Position numbers and translations under genes: made by a program
DNA from: Anopheles merus
Taxonomy: Eukaryota; Arthropoda; Insecta; Diptera; Culicidae
NCBI RefSeq assembly: GCF_017562075.2
Contig: NC_054082.1
Coordinates: 49,098,037 to 49,162,036 of the forward strand
DNA length: 64,000 nt
Direction of reading: 5' to 3'
The notes under the pieces: model-generated
The model's input: only the letters and a program-made list of their open reading frames with translations
Database searches by the model: none
Told to the model about the DNA's origin: nothing
In this document: piece by piece, positions 1-12,086 of the stretch
How positions within the stretch are numbered: position 1 is the first letter of the stretch
Layout: each line of letters opens with the position of its first letter

Positions 1-1303
1 CGCCTTTCCAATTAGCACGAATTATCGGCCTCTCCTGGGGTGAACGTTGCGCCGATTGGACCATCGGCTGCTCTCGACGCTTTGACATGAATGTTTACGT
101 ATGTAATTGTCCGAGAAGCAGTCAGAACAGGGCCGCTCAGTGAGCCGGGTAGAACACACTTAACCTCCGGTGTCAGTGCGGCGTAATTTATGCAGCAGAC
201 TCTCGGCACTAACGGGCCACGAGATCCATTTAGTGATCGCTGGAATCTAGTACGGACCCGGAGGGGCAACTGCTCGGGGTTTCGAGGTTCAATCGATAGA
301 GAGAGAGAAGGCTAATACGAGAGCCGCTCGATCACGCTCGTTCATTGCAATTCATTCTTTTTTATGTAGATATGTTCATACACCGCTGGCCAGTGCTGGT
401 GCGGACACCTTGCCCTGCCGAGTGACATTTTGGATGGATCAATGAAAACTAACTTTGTTGCTAAAATTGTGTTTGCTCATGGTTTGCACTCTTGCTCATT
501 GCCAGCGAGGGCAAACATGACGTGGCTGTTCCTTTTTTGTTGAACTATTGCAACTATTTGTTGAAAGGGTGGCCATTTGTTGGTGTACGTACCGGGAACC
601 AGGACGTGTTCACATGTGCATACACACTCTGTACGTGCTGTCAATCTTCCGTAGTAACGGGATAATTTATGATGGTGGCAAGCTTTTTGTTATTCCCGCA
701 AACCCGGGTTCCGGCGGATGGATATTGGAGGAAGCAACTGGCACAAGAGTAAAGCAGTGGTAGTAAAAGTGGGACAATTGAGAGAAGTTATTTATGGTTA
801 CAGTTGGTGGTGGCATGACTTGCACACGGGACACTGTACCGATCCGGTGGGTGTGCACGTGGTTATTATTTGACTTGCATGAGTGTACTCTTCCATCTTA
901 TTGGATATGCTTCCGTTTATCATTCAAAATGTAGGGAACCATTTGCATAAGTAGATTACAATCGAACTGCGAAAAGCAATAACTACCAGCAAACGCATCT
1001 GACGGTGAAAAATGCTGCTGTAAAATGCTGTAGTAGAAATGAAATTTACGAACGTTTCTTAAAGCAAGCAAACCCACAGTCTCATTGAACATACAATCGA
1101 ACAGCAACGAAAATGGACCCTTAGGCAGCTATTTGTGCTTTGTTGTTTCCTTAATTAGCAACTATTTGCCTGCGTGCTGTACAATATAAAACTTCTAGCG
1201 AGCTTGGTTATTCGTTGAAGGCTTCATCTATTAGTTACGTAACGCTTGAAAGCAATGTTTGGCCATCTCTCCCTACTGTAACAAAATGTAAGATGGGAAG
1301 AAA
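1..1303. other. Non-coding DNA, probable intron or upstream region of the receptor kinase gene
   Basis: No open frame here has a recognisable domain or a convincing splice context. The kinase exon at 7587 starts in mid-codon, so its gene must continue upstream, and this stretch is probably part of a long intron. That placement is inference. A short GA-rich patch lies near 298-310. Confidence 0.4.
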
Positions 1304-1425
1304 AGCCTCATATGGATCGTCCCTCCGTTAGCAAGGACTGACTATTCGGCTGTGTGGTATTAAGTCTCGAAAGCGTGTATAGGCTGGCATGACCGCGTAG
1401 GCCGTTATGAACCAACAAGAAGAAT
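1304..1425 (+). repeat. Diverged SINE200-type body fragment
   Basis: The segment holds a degraded form of the SINE body seen better at 49781-49986: the block 'aaggactgactattcggct', then a 'taagtc..gaaag' block, then a degenerate form of the 'ggcctgcctgtac' block, ending in an A/G-rich tail with 'aagaagaatc'. Orientation is head-to-tail on +. The tRNA-like head is missing or unrecognisable and no target duplication is visible, so this is an old copy. The family name is from memory. Confidence 0.55.
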
Positions 1426-2798
1426 CATCATTTTGTAATGAGCTTTGATTTTACAACAATTAACTGACATAAGTCAAAAGACTGATGTACTGAAGACGGA
1501 AGAACTGAAGACGGAAGACTTCAGGTGAAACGCTGAAGATGTTTCCTAAGCAAAGATCTAAAGCAGATTGGTTCTTTATTGTGACCCTTCCTACGATCGC
1601 ACAGTTGACGCACAGTATGGTCATAATCCGTTCGATTAATTTGACAATGTGGTCGTGTCAGAGGTCAAATTGGCCGAATTCTACAATTTGGAACTTTGCA
1701 TTACGTTTAGTTTCTTTAGTCCCAAAGCTCCCCTTTCCCTCATGTAAAAAATCGTAACGTCGTGACGGAAACCCCTCTCCCCTCCCTATCCGCGTGACGT
1801 AATTGATGGATGAAGTTTGAGGTATTGATAAATGTAGAACATTTACAGCCCACGATTTCGAGAAAATGTGGAATGCGGACGACCACTAGTGCAAACAATT
1901 GATTACAAAACTTTGAAGCAAACCAACAACCGTTCTCTTCTCCTTCACATAATATCATCATCCCCCTTCTACAGACGGAGAATGAAGCGTAGATGAAATG
2001 AGCGATGAAACGATTCCAGCGAATGGAATGTAATATCAAATTCCACCGCGCGGCCGGCAACACCAGCGCGCGCGGAAAGGCTTTTAATGTCCTCTCAGTG
2101 TCGTTTGGAGTCAGCTTTCCTTTCCCTCCGTACCCGGCGTGCTCAAACAATTCTTGACTTTCGCCATCGACCGGTACCGTACGGTAGGGACAACACCAGT
2201 GTTGTTTGAAAATCGGAGAAAGATGGTTTGATTGGATGGATGGTGGAGGTTGGCTGGTGGTGGAGTAGATGGTACATAATAATATTTCCTTTTAGTGCCA
2301 TTACCTCGTTTTTCTCTCTCCAGTTGTCGACTTGCGTTCCGTTTGTTCAAGCCCTGCACCTCTCGCGTCCGGGGTGCTGCCATCCCGGAAGAAAAGCATT
2401 TTCTAAGCACTCTTCCGCATCTCGGAAGAAAAGTTTCCACTGGACGCTGCTAAAAAACATCTCGAATAAGCAAAGGCAGGAGTAAAAAAACATATACACT
2501 AACGCTTATTCTGTGGATCGATATGGATTTCTTCGTCTTCCAGCAGGAAAGGTATCGTTGCAAGTCACTGGCTTTCCTTCGACTCTACTGGTTGGCTTCA
2601 CCATTATAACCAATGTACTCCCATGCTTTTGCAGCGGTTGTGACCGCGACACTGGTAGGTGGAAGTGATGTGATGGCAGCATTTCATGTCGCGTGGAAAT
2701 GGGATTGCTTTTTGCGCTGCTCCATAAATGCAGCTGCCAGGGAAAGGAAAGTGAGCAAGTTGCATCGCGCTTCCCTGTTTGCTATTACCCGGCGTTGG

Positions 2799-2800
<2 letters not shown>
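1426..2800. other. Non-coding DNA, nothing recognised
   Basis: Several open frames of 70-136 codons occur but none shows a domain, a codon pattern like the neighbouring genes, or matching splice sites. Composition varies, with a GC-richer part at about 2040-2450. Regulatory DNA within a long intron is possible but not shown. Confidence 0.35.
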
Positions 2801-2876
<76 letters not shown>

Positions 2877-2893
2877 ATCTCTCTATATCTCTC
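2801..2893 (+). repeat. (CT)n microsatellite
   Basis: A nearly pure CT dinucleotide run occupies about 2801-2866, followed by interrupted TCTCTA units to about 2893. It forces long Ser/Leu runs in three overlapping frames, which are artefacts and not genes. A shorter CT run lies at 5107-5148. Such tracts can bind GAGA-type factors in flies; that is general knowledge and not shown here. Confidence 0.95.
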
Positions 2894-5800
2894 GCTTTCT
2901 CTTCGGGGTGTGTACGGATGCGTTACGAAGACAAAAAGTCCCTGGGACGATCGGGGTGGAGCGCGTTTGTGTGTAGGAAAGCAATCTAACGATGGTAACT
3001 TTTATCCACTGTCATTAGTAGCTAACCACAGCACACGGAGTTTGAGACTCTTAGCGAAGGTTTTCAGTTTGGTGAGTAATTAAACGACACTGTTACGCAC
3101 TCAGAACGGGGCAAACAGTTTGTTGAGAAGTTTGCGCTCGGTTAGTCATTATTGGCTGGACTCATTAGAGGTTCGATTTACTACTTGCGCTACAAAGCTT
3201 CTGCCTATCGGTCAGTCGACGCTTAATGCACTTGCAGGGCACTCGACGCCAATGGGTATGGTGGATTAAAACTGAAACTGCCACTAATGAGAAACTCATT
3301 TGGCATTATACTCCATCAACTAGCTGTATGATACTAACATTACCATGGCAAGTTGCAAGTTGAGATGTTGAAATTGCGTTTTGTTTTTGTAGTTTAGTTT
3401 ATGTTCTGTTTAATGATCTACTTTCGATGTTACAATTTCAAACGTTTAGTCAAAGTTTAGTATCAAACGTCATATCTTTGATGTTCTTTGTTTAGTGCAC
3501 TTGTTGTATCACCCAAGTGGAATCGAGCTTAAATTTTATGTTCATAAATAATGCGAAATATCTTTTATATTATCGTTGTTTAAACCCTGACGTAAGGTTC
3601 TTTTGCATTTTTCTTTTATAATGTTTTTCTTCTATGATGTGATAGGTTATTTCACGGTTCGGCAAGGGAATACAGTTTCCTGAACTTTCTCCAAACTATA
3701 CCGCTCTTGGAATGAGGCCTTTCAACCCCAATTCGTTTAGGACCTGCAACTTGGGACATATATCTTTTTTTGTTGATTTGACCAGTTGTAGTTGGAATTT
3801 AATACTATCTTTAACGGCGTTTTGGTTGTTGAACGGAGCTGACATATGTCGTGAAATTTAGGTTTGTTATGAAGTTTTACGATTGCATTAGATTAGAACC
3901 GATTAGAACGAATGTAATTTTACGTAAAACGAAACAGGTATAATACATGATTAGCTCTATTCCAGGGATTACAAAGACTACAGACAGGATTACAGAACAA
4001 TGCTCTTAGTGCACTACATTTATTTAAATTTGGGAAGGATTTGTTCGGTATAATATTTTATGCTTATTGCCCAAGAATTTTCCTTGCTTTGATATATCCA
4101 ATCGACGATGCACGCCGGCCAGGAAAGTGGGTCATCGCTGCACTATATATCAACGCTTCGCCCGTTTATCCGACCCGTACGAAGCTATCTGCAATGGAAA
4201 TCAGTAAAACCTTCCCGTAATTAGATGCAATTCAGCACCCCGTACTTTATGGTGCTCATTATTTAGCCAATTTGTGATAAAACAACTCTCCCTCCAAGTT
4301 CCCCGAATAGCGGGAAAGCTTCACTGTTCCTTCCCCTTGCTATTGCAGAGGGTTGTGTGCGGTGTGCGCGATGCAAACATAAAATCAATAAAGACGTAAA
4401 CTTTGACGGATGACTTCCGGTCTTTTGGCGTTTCTCTCTGTGCTTCTCGGTGTGTCGCTGTCGTCGTGTTTGGCGTTTCATCGCCACTCAGTCTGGTGCA
4501 GGGTAAGAAGAGCTGGCAAATGTTTCCCGACAGAGTTGCCAATCTCCGCGCTGCCTGCCGGGCTGCTCCTTCTTCATTTCCCAACGGGGGAGGTGGTGGT
4601 TGCATTTGCGAGCAAACAAGAGCCGCGCCACTACTTCCCGTTCGTCCGCTACTCACTTCCCGTGCGATGTTTGTCAGCTATTAAACATACACCCTAGCAA
4701 AACATACATCATCCATGAATTAATGATGTTTGCCGTTTTTCCATCCCTCGCAAATACACTCACACAATCCCACACTCTCAGACACATACTCAGAGTCTAA
4801 GCTTTGCGTTGGGATAGTCGCAGGAAAGGCTTTCTCTCTGTCCCGCGGGCGCATAGCACTACAAGCTGTTCCCATTGCGACGCGCAGAGGGGTGGCCCGG
4901 AATTGAATCGTTCGTTCGCATGCAGCACACCAGAAACAAGTCCTTGGCGTTCTCGTACACGGTGCGAGTAAATCACTTGTCAACTCTAGAGGGTAGGATC
5001 TCTTCGCTGGTCTAATTCAATTATTTCTCGATTACACGTATCGTGTTTGTTTGCCAATGTTGTCCTGCCCGACTAGCTACGTTTGGTTTCGACAAGCTCT
5101 TATTTTCTCTCTCTCTCCTTGCTCGCTTTCTCTCTCTCTCTCTCTCTGTCTGTTTTTCTTCGGGATCCAATCCCTGATCATGTGTTCGCTTTGCTCGCAT
5201 GTGTTTGTACTGCGCTGCCGAACGGCGTACGGGGAAACATAACTCGTTCGTCGGTTTTGTGATCTTTCAGCGGAATGCAATTGGAGGTCGAGGAAACGTT
5301 TTCAGAGAAAACTTTTACGACATTTACATCTCCATCGGCGTTGGTCGATAGCAAACTTGCATGTATCTGGTTGGACGGGAGACGCAACTGTATCAATAAT
5401 GTATCCCACCAAACTGTTGGAATGCTGCATCACAACGGCCAGTCTTCCAGCACAAATTCGCCACTATGTTGTATGTTATATGTGGTATGTTTAGTTTTCT
5501 AAGAATTCCTGATGAATATGAGCAACCTACGTACCCGGCTCTGTCCTATGTTTGTGATAGCCGAAGCGCTTCGGCCCCTGGAAAGCAAATGGTAGAGACG
5601 ATGCAATTTTGGGCGTTGACTGTCCAAGAGCAGAGGGATCTGTTTCGCTTCGGTGCTTGCGGTGGTTGTGGTTCCCATAGATAGACGCGTCATCCGACCG
5701 GCATCGGTTCACATTTACCCGGGTAATCGTATCGAATTGATGCTGAGACCCACGACGGACACGCCTGTAGCATAGCGCGCTTCGGTCGTTTGCTGATAAG

Positions 5801-6123
5801 CCCTCCGTTTGTCACCCCGTTTTGGATGGTTGGAACGCAACGACACTCGGCTAAGGCTATAGATGGCCTGCCTGAGCAGAGGACTGTTACGTTCGACTTC
5901 GGCTTCAGTCATGATTGATACGCATGGTTAGTGAAGGGAATGGTAACCGTAATATGAAGTAAAACAACAACCACGTACGATTAGTTTTATGGGATTTTTT
6001 TTTGTTTTATGTGTTTCCACGGTTCTGCCGGCACAAGCTCACTCAGTCTTGGCAGTGATGATGGAATGTTGTTGAATCTCTCTTTCTGATTGTAAGCATT
6101 GTCTGAGCAATAGACTCTTTTGT
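2894..6123. other. Non-coding DNA, probable intron of the receptor kinase gene
   Basis: No exon of the receptor kinase RGS-homology region was found here, and no other recognisable coding sequence. The 4260-5240 part is GC-richer and contains a short interrupted CT run at 5107-5148. The rest is AT-rich and featureless. Confidence 0.35.
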
Positions 6124-6348
6124 AGTTGCGTTTCTTCTTCTTTTGGCTCAACAACCGTTGTCGGTCAAGGCCTGCCTGTACCACTTGTGGGGTTGGCTTT
6201 CAAGTGACTAATGAGTCCTACGTATGACGGCACGGTCCAATTGGGGCTTGAACCCATGACGGATATTTAACGGATATTTTTTATCCATGACGGATGTTAA
6301 GTCGTATGAGTTGACGACTGTACCACGAGAGCGGCTGAAGTTGCGTTT
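6124..6348 (-). mobile_element. SINE200-type retroposon with 10-bp target duplication
   Basis: On the minus strand the element begins with a tRNA-like head: A-box-like 'tggtacagtcgtcaactcat' and a B-box-like 'gggttcaagccc'. It continues through the conserved body and ends in an A/G-rich tail (on + it reads 'tttcttcttcttttggc' at the left edge). Both sides carry the direct repeat AGTTGCGTTT (6124-6133 and 6339-6348), the footprint of reverse-transcribed insertion. The body is 205 bp. It has a small internal duplication around 'gacggatatttaacggatat' (6258-6277), so it has drifted. It sits in the presumed kinase intron. Confidence 0.85.
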
Positions 6349-7586
6349 ATGAACGTTAAAATAAACATGAACAAATATTATAAGTAACAACGTTATTAAT
6401 AGTAAAATTAATGTTTAAATTAGACCGTAACTCGATGGTGCAAGGGTGCTTCATACGGCTAAATCAATGATATGATATTAACTTGTCTAATTCAGACTTT
6501 TTATAATATCAGAAAGCGTTGACATTGAAATGATTACAAAAAGACGTACAAAATGCACAAAAGTTTTTAAATATTAGCATTAAAAAAAATGTAAAGGATA
6601 ATGTTCACCTGAATATTAAGAGCAAAAAATCCTCGTATTTTTTAAAATAGATAAATTTGGACAGCTCAAGTGAACGAATAAATCAATTCTGTTCCTGTCG
6701 TCTCTAATATATCGATCCTTGTTCTAAGCGTGGGCAGACGTTTGTTATAAAAATAATCACTCCAATTCGTAGGCGGTACTCTCTTTCGCACCTGAAATGG
6801 TGTGTGAACTGTTGTCTCTTGCACTGCCCACTACATTTTTCTTGATTTAATTCACCAGGACTAAGAAAACGTGTGCATAGTGTTTTCCTTTTTGTGCTGT
6901 TTCTTGCACGATTTGCTGGAAAAAAGAAAGGAAAGCAATGAAAAAGCGCGAAGCATTTTCGTTTCGGGCGTGTGCTGCAACCTTTGGGACGCCGGCGTTA
7001 AGCTTCTGGAAGATCGAGAGGATTGCACTTACCGTAACTCAAACACACACAAACACATACACACATGGTAGGCTATTTTTACGTCCCTTAAGATCATACC
7101 ACCACATCGAGAGGGATTTTGTTCGGTTTTATGTTGTCCTGACAGCAACCCACAACGATTGGCAGAAGCAAGAAATGTCTAAAAGAGTGCGCTTGAGTGA
7201 TAAAAAAACTGGCACACCGCTGGGAAAGAGTTTGATGGAAAGCCTCCTTAGCACCATCGCTCGTTGATAGGATTCCAAGCTGGCAGGGAATCGGGCACTT
7301 ACCACCATCTTGTTGTTTTACTCTTGGAGTTTTACAGCATGCTGGTGGCCGCCATCACAATCTTGCATGATCCGAGTTAAAGTTGGCACTTTCCATTGTG
7401 TGGTATTTCAGTGACTTTCTTTCGTGTGTTTTAAAGATCGTTTCTGCTTGATTATAAACCCTGGGGCGTATTAATTTGTTTGTTTGTTTGTTTCGGGATG
7501 CGTTTTTTTGCGCGTGTTGAATGCCTTCAACCGTTATTCAACCATTTTTTCACGATGTTCCTATTTCTTTTCTTTTCCCGTTACAG
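6349..7586. other. Non-coding DNA upstream of the first visible kinase exon
   Basis: This stretch is AT-rich with no supported exon. Its 3' edge is a good splice acceptor: a pyrimidine-rich run (7553-7580) followed by TTACAG at 7581-7586. Confidence 0.5.
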
Positions 7587-7692
7587 ATATCTCCAGTGGA
7601 AGTGGCTCGAAGCTCAGCCGGTTACTTACAAAACTTTCCGCATGTACCGCGTCCTCGGAAAGGGTGGCTTCGGTGAAGTCTGCGCATGTCAG
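7587..7692 (+). CDS. Gprk2: Gprk2 exon: RGS-homology end and glycine-rich loop
   Basis: The exon begins with the third base of an Arg codon after acceptor TTACAG and ends on a codon boundary at CAG before donor GTAGGT. It encodes the linker from the RGS-homology domain to the kinase N-lobe, including GKGGFGEVCACQ. The preceding exon must end with two bases of the split codon; I could not locate it in the window. Confidence 0.93.
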
Positions 7693-10600
7693 GTAGGTGT
7701 CGCTGGAAACAGAAAGTTTGAGCGAGCGGCTGTGCTGGTCTCGCTAGCATCCACACAAATGATTTCGCTGTTTTCTGTTTTTCATCTCGATTTGCGAAAC
7801 GAATCGTTTGCGAAAAGCGGTTGAGAATGTTTCGAAGCAATGTTCAGGAGCATTGGGCAAATATCTTTCTGCTGAATCGTGGATCTGTGGTGTTGCAATT
7901 ATGAAAATAAAGGCAAACAAACGGGGGATAAATGAGTTTTCGTTTGTGTGGCCGAAGACTGTACTTCTTAAAAAATATGTAGAAAATACCAAAGCTTGGT
8001 AAAAGTTTTTTTCCTATAGATAGGAACACCAAAAATGTAAAAAAAAGGTTCGCTAAATAATTTGAATAGAATGGCAACATTTAATCTGGCCTTATCAAGT
8101 TTCTGATTATTCGCGAGTGTTTATTAATTTAAGTAAATATTATTTAAAAACGTAATAACTGGAATTGGAAAAATGCACTATTCATGTTGCGCAAATTGAA
8201 GCATTCTTTTCTCCCTAGGGTGATTTTTTGTTTGTATACTGGGGTGCATAATTAAAGTGGATGCAAATAAGGGCGGACGATTGGATACACCATCGCATTT
8301 GTTGCAATTATGCCCCTGTCTCTCGACACCCTGCTCACGACAGTCGCCGCTCGCGGGGATGCACGTCCCATCACCATCATCACCGTGACCGGGTATCAAT
8401 TTTCTTAAAGCTTTGGTGTGTATGTGTGCTGTGTGTTAATCCGGCCAAACGAGCGTGCATTCGGTTTCGTCTTGCTGTGTGCTCATTCTCTCCCTTTTTC
8501 TATTTCTCTCGGTAACGGGGGTAGCATGCACGATTTTGGGCGAAGAAACCGGAAAAAGCGCCGGCTTATGATGAAACGACTTCCAAGGAAGAAGGATAGA
8601 ATTTTCCAATCTTCCTAACGATTTCTTTAGGTGCGAGCACGTTCCGTTGCGTTACCACAAGGCTGCGAAAAAGACCACAAGTTCCAAGGGATCGTGTTTT
8701 TTTTTTTAGCAACATGCCTCTCCCCATCCCCCGTGACTGTCGTGATTTTATCAAGCAAAGAATCAGCAGAGTAGCAACACTACCCAGGCCGTCCACTTGG
8801 GCGTTGTGGGGAGAGCGCCGGGGCGAGCTTAACGGAGATGCGGGCGCGAGTCGGACGACATGTAGTCTCTTTTTGGGTTGTTTTATTTTCTATTCGGTTC
8901 GTCTTGCTTTTGGCTCTTTCCTCACGTTTTCAGCAGTTGACCGGCCATCAAGGAAACAAAAAATAGCAAGAAAAGAAATGGCCTCGAGGGAGCACTTTCA
9001 TGATGCATTGTTTTTTTTTATTGTTTCCTTCACTAGACCAAAGCGAGCATACTAACGATGTAGCAAGAATACCATTCCCAACACTTGGAAAGGATTGTCC
9101 TGCAAATGAACAGGCGGGATAAGGCGGTAAATAAGTGTGATTGCTATTAATATTGATTAGGAGCCGCGAAAATAGCGCCCTCGGCACGATCTCTGTCCCT
9201 GTCTTGATTGATAGTGATGCAATGTATTACACGCTGCAGCGTGTAAATTGTCCATCCTTTCGCCAATTTTCCTCGCTTTTCCCGGCGAATGATGACAGCG
9301 TCGGAATGCACAAGAGAATACTCAGGGCGGGGTGTGGTGTACCTTTTGCTTTGATTTTCAATCAAACGTATCGAGCATCATGTCGTCCATCGGAAGAATC
9401 TCTCGACCGGATGGTTTCTTGGCGCTTGGCCGGGAAAGATGCTGTAGAGCAGTGGCAGTAGAATGCAAGTAATTGGTATGCAGAAAGGAAGCAGAGAAAA
9501 GAGTTCAGCATACTGTGAAGCTGCCGTTCCGAGAACAAGTTTCTTCCTCCTGGCTTGACTATCAACTGCTTGGGGCCCGGGCTAATGTACCAATGTTGGT
9601 TTGCAAACGGTCGGATTCCGTTTCTGATTGGGTCTCTCGATAGGGAGCGGGCAGTTGACACAACACCGTGTCTGAAGAGGGGTGAAAAGGGATCTGAATC
9701 GCATGATATAGTTGGGTCGTTGTACAATCTCGTCCTCGCTGGCTGGAATGCTTAAGGATTGGCGTGGTACTGGAAATGCAAGCTCCGTGCCAGCTAGCAA
9801 CGCTTCACTGCGTTCTGGCCGAGGGATATAGCGTAGACAAAGCTACTTTAGGTACATGGATTTATGTTGGGTTTTTGCTCGCCGTGTTTGAAACTGTTTG
9901 TAATTCAGATTTAAATCGAGATGTTGTCGCAAATGCAAACAAAGTGAGCACAATTTGAAAGGAAGAAGCAGCAAAGGCGAAAACGACCGGAATATGGTGT
10001 GCTCTCGTGTTTTGGTTGTTTCAACGGGGCGCTGCAAGCAAGCAACGAGAACAGCAAATGGATCGTTTTTGCACAATGAATAATTCATAGCGTTTCAAAT
10101 GTACCTGCACTGCGAGATATCCTTCTGGAGGGAAGACAGTTTCAGTCCGATCTGGCACAAAAGGAATGACAGTAAAACTAATATAATTGATATAAAGGGG
10201 ACATTTTGTTAGAGTTTATATAACGTTGCAGCTTTATTGCGATTTTACCCTTTAATTGTAAAGAAAAACCCCAATTCAAGATGGAAATCAATTTATGGTG
10301 GTTATATACGGTCATAATAGCTTGAAGTGTGTTTGATTAATTGAATTGAACACTTGCTCTTACATAACTGATCCCATAGGCTGGAGGCATATGATCATCG
10401 TGATTGGATGTTAATTGATTCAATCAAAAGAGCAAACGTTTAATTGCGCCCATTTGTTCGGTGCTTCGGTGCGGTTCCACAGTGCACCGAAACGAGCCTA
10501 TGGAGGATGGGTTTGCACGCTAACATTGCATTATACGTTTTCCACTACTTACTTGCAGGTACGGGCGACTGGAAAGATGTATGCTTGCAAGAAGCTGGAG

Positions 10601-12086
10601 AAGAAGCGCATCAAAAAGCGAAAGGGTGAATCGATGGTGCTGATAGAAAAGCAAATTCTGCAGAAGATAAACTCTCGCTTCGTGGTGAACCTAGCGTACG
10701 CGTATGAGACGAAAGACGCCCTGTGTCTAGTGCTGACAATTATGAACGGTAAGGAAGAGACCCAATCTGGCGGCCATTGTCGAGCCCCACAACTAACGTG
10801 CCCTTTTTCAACGCAATAATAGGCGGTGATCTGAAGTTTCACATCTACAACATGGGAGGCGAACCGGGCTTTGAACTGTCCCGTGCCCGGTTCTATGCGG
10901 CGGAGGTGGTCTGCGGGCTGGAACACCTACACCAGCAGGGCATTGTGTACCGAGATTGCAAGCCGGAAAACATTCTGCTAGACGACCATGGGCACGTGCG
11001 TATTTCGGACCTGGGACTGGCCGTTGAGATACCGGAGGGTGAGATGGTCAGGGGGAGAGTGGGTACAGTCGGTAAGTGATCATTGTGGCGTGGTTGTGTG
11101 CTGTTAAGTGATTAGTTTAAAATTTTGGTATTGTCTCGCCTTCCTTCACACACCCGCAGGATACATGGCACCGGAGGTGATCGACAACGAGAAGTACTCA
11201 TTCTCGCCGGATTGGTTCAGCTTCGGCTGCTTGCTGTACGAGATGATCGAGGGACAGGCTCCGTTCCGTGCCCGCAAGGAGAAGGTGAAGCGAGAGGAAG
11301 TCGATCGGCGGGTGAAGGAGGACGCGGAAAAGTATTCGCACAAGTTCAGTGATGACGCCAAATCGTTGTGCCAGCAGCTGCTCGTAAAAGCGGTCAAAAG
11401 CCGGCTCGGTTGCCGCAATGGGCGGCACGGTGCGCGCGAAGTGAAACTGAATCCATTCTTTAACAGTATTAACTGGAAACGGCTCGAAGCTGGACTAAAT
11501 GATCCCCCGTTTGTGCCGGATGTAAGTGTTGTGAAGCGCGTGCGTTTAATAGCGGGTGAAGCAGTTCGCTGGAAAATGAAAATGGCGGCGCTGACTAACG
11601 GACTCTCTAACACTATTTCAGCCGCACGCCGTTTATGCCAAAGACGTACTGGATATTGAGCAATTTTCCACCGTGAAGGGTGTCAATCTGGACGCGACGG
11701 ATGAGAATTTCTACACCAAGTTTAATACCGGCTCAGTGTCGATACCGTGGCAGGACGAGATGATCGAAACGGAGTGCTTCCGGGAACTGAACGTGTTCGG
11801 TGCGAACGAGTGCCCGACACCGGATCTGCTCGTCAACGCACCGCCGGTAGTGGAGAAGCCTGGTTGTTTTCCGTTTCGAAGAAAAGTAAGTACATGTGAG
11901 GGCTGATTAAACCTTCTTGTTGTACCCTTATCATTTGAGCCGCTTTTATCTTATCTGTACGATTGCTTGTCTTTTTGTTTACAGAAAAAGCAAACGCCCC
12001 GCGAAAAGCCGGTTCCATTCAACGAGAAGCTGTTATCCTCTAGTCAAACAACGGTCAGCTGTAGCCAGGCGCCAAATGAGAGTTGA
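7587..12086 (+). CDS. Gprk2: G-protein-coupled receptor kinase, GRK4/5/6 class (Gprk2), 3' part with six coding exons
   Basis: The gene encodes a membrane-associated AGC-type Ser/Thr kinase that phosphorylates agonist-occupied seven-helix receptors; in flies Gprk2 also promotes Smoothened and Toll signalling (family knowledge). Exons are 7587-7692, 10559-10748, 10823-11071, 11160-11521, 11622-11885 and 11985-12086. All junctions are GT-AG and in phase, giving 423 C-terminal residues plus TGA at 12084-12086. Visible in order are the end of the RGS-homology region (LQWKWLEAQPVTYKTF), the glycine loop GKGGFGEV, the ATP-binding lysine in YACKK, the catalytic loop YRDCKPEN, metal-binding DLG in place of DFG as in all GRKs, MAPEV, and the AGC tail (FSTVKGVNL, NTGSVSIPW). 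The C-terminus has a Cys/basic patch (GCFPFRRKKK) suited to membrane binding. The N-terminal half with the start codon lies upstream of the window or in unrecognised exons. The match to fly Gprk2 is from memory. Confidence 0.95.
7693..10558 (+). other. 2.9-kb intron of Gprk2
   Basis: Bounded by donor GTAGGT (7693) and acceptor CTTGCAG (to 10558). It contains no recognisable coding sequence. The 8.25-9.8 kb part is GC-richer than its surroundings and could hold regulatory DNA; nothing specific is identifiable. The open frames inside lack splice support and domains. Confidence 0.85.
10559..10748 (+). CDS. Gprk2: Gprk2 exon: kinase N-lobe with ATP-binding lysine
   Basis: It starts on a codon boundary (VRATGKMYACKKLEKKRIKK) and ends after the first base of a Gly codon before donor GTAAGG. 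It carries the invariant Lys in YACKK and the N-lobe up to the hinge sequence LVLTIMNG. A 74-bp intron follows, with acceptor AATAATAG. Confidence 0.93.
10823..11071 (+). CDS. Gprk2: Gprk2 exon: catalytic loop and DLG motif
   Basis: It encodes GGDLKFHIYNMGGEPG, the catalytic loop YRDCKPENILLDD, and RISDLGLAVEIPEGEMVRGR of the activation segment. The catalytic Asp and Lys are present, and Cys follows Asp where vertebrate GRKs have Leu. The exon ends one base into a Gly codon before GTAAGT; an 88-bp intron follows. Confidence 0.95.
11160..11521 (+). CDS. Gprk2: Gprk2 exon: kinase C-lobe
   Basis: It begins after CACCCGCAG and completes the split Gly (GYMAPEVIDNEKYSFSPDW). It carries the C-lobe with GCLLYEMIEGQAPF, the GRK-specific RKEKVKREEVDRRV stretch, the RLGC motif, and LEAGLNDPPFVPD at the domain end. 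It ends on a codon boundary before GTAAGT; a 100-bp intron follows. Confidence 0.95.
11622..11885 (+). CDS. Gprk2: Gprk2 exon: AGC kinase C-terminal tail
   Basis: Starts PHAVYAKDVLDIEQFSTVKG after TTTCAG. This is the AGC tail that packs on the N-lobe, followed by the GRK-typical IETECFRELNVFG helix and the linker to GCFPFRRK. It ends on a codon boundary before GTAAGT; a 99-bp intron follows. Confidence 0.95.
11985..12086 (+). CDS. Gprk2: Gprk2 terminal coding exon
   Basis: It encodes 33 residues beginning KKQTPREKPVPF and ending with a Ser/Gln-rich tail, then TGA and an in-frame TAG two bases later in another frame. The Lys run continues the basic patch from the previous exon, which probably helps membrane association. 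Confidence 0.93.
   Translation, partial: KKQTPREKPVPFNEKLLSSSQTTVSCSQAPNES

Noticed and set aside
2613..3083. Long Ser/Leu-rich open frames over the CT run
   Set aside because: A dinucleotide repeat has no stops in any frame. There is no domain or splice support.
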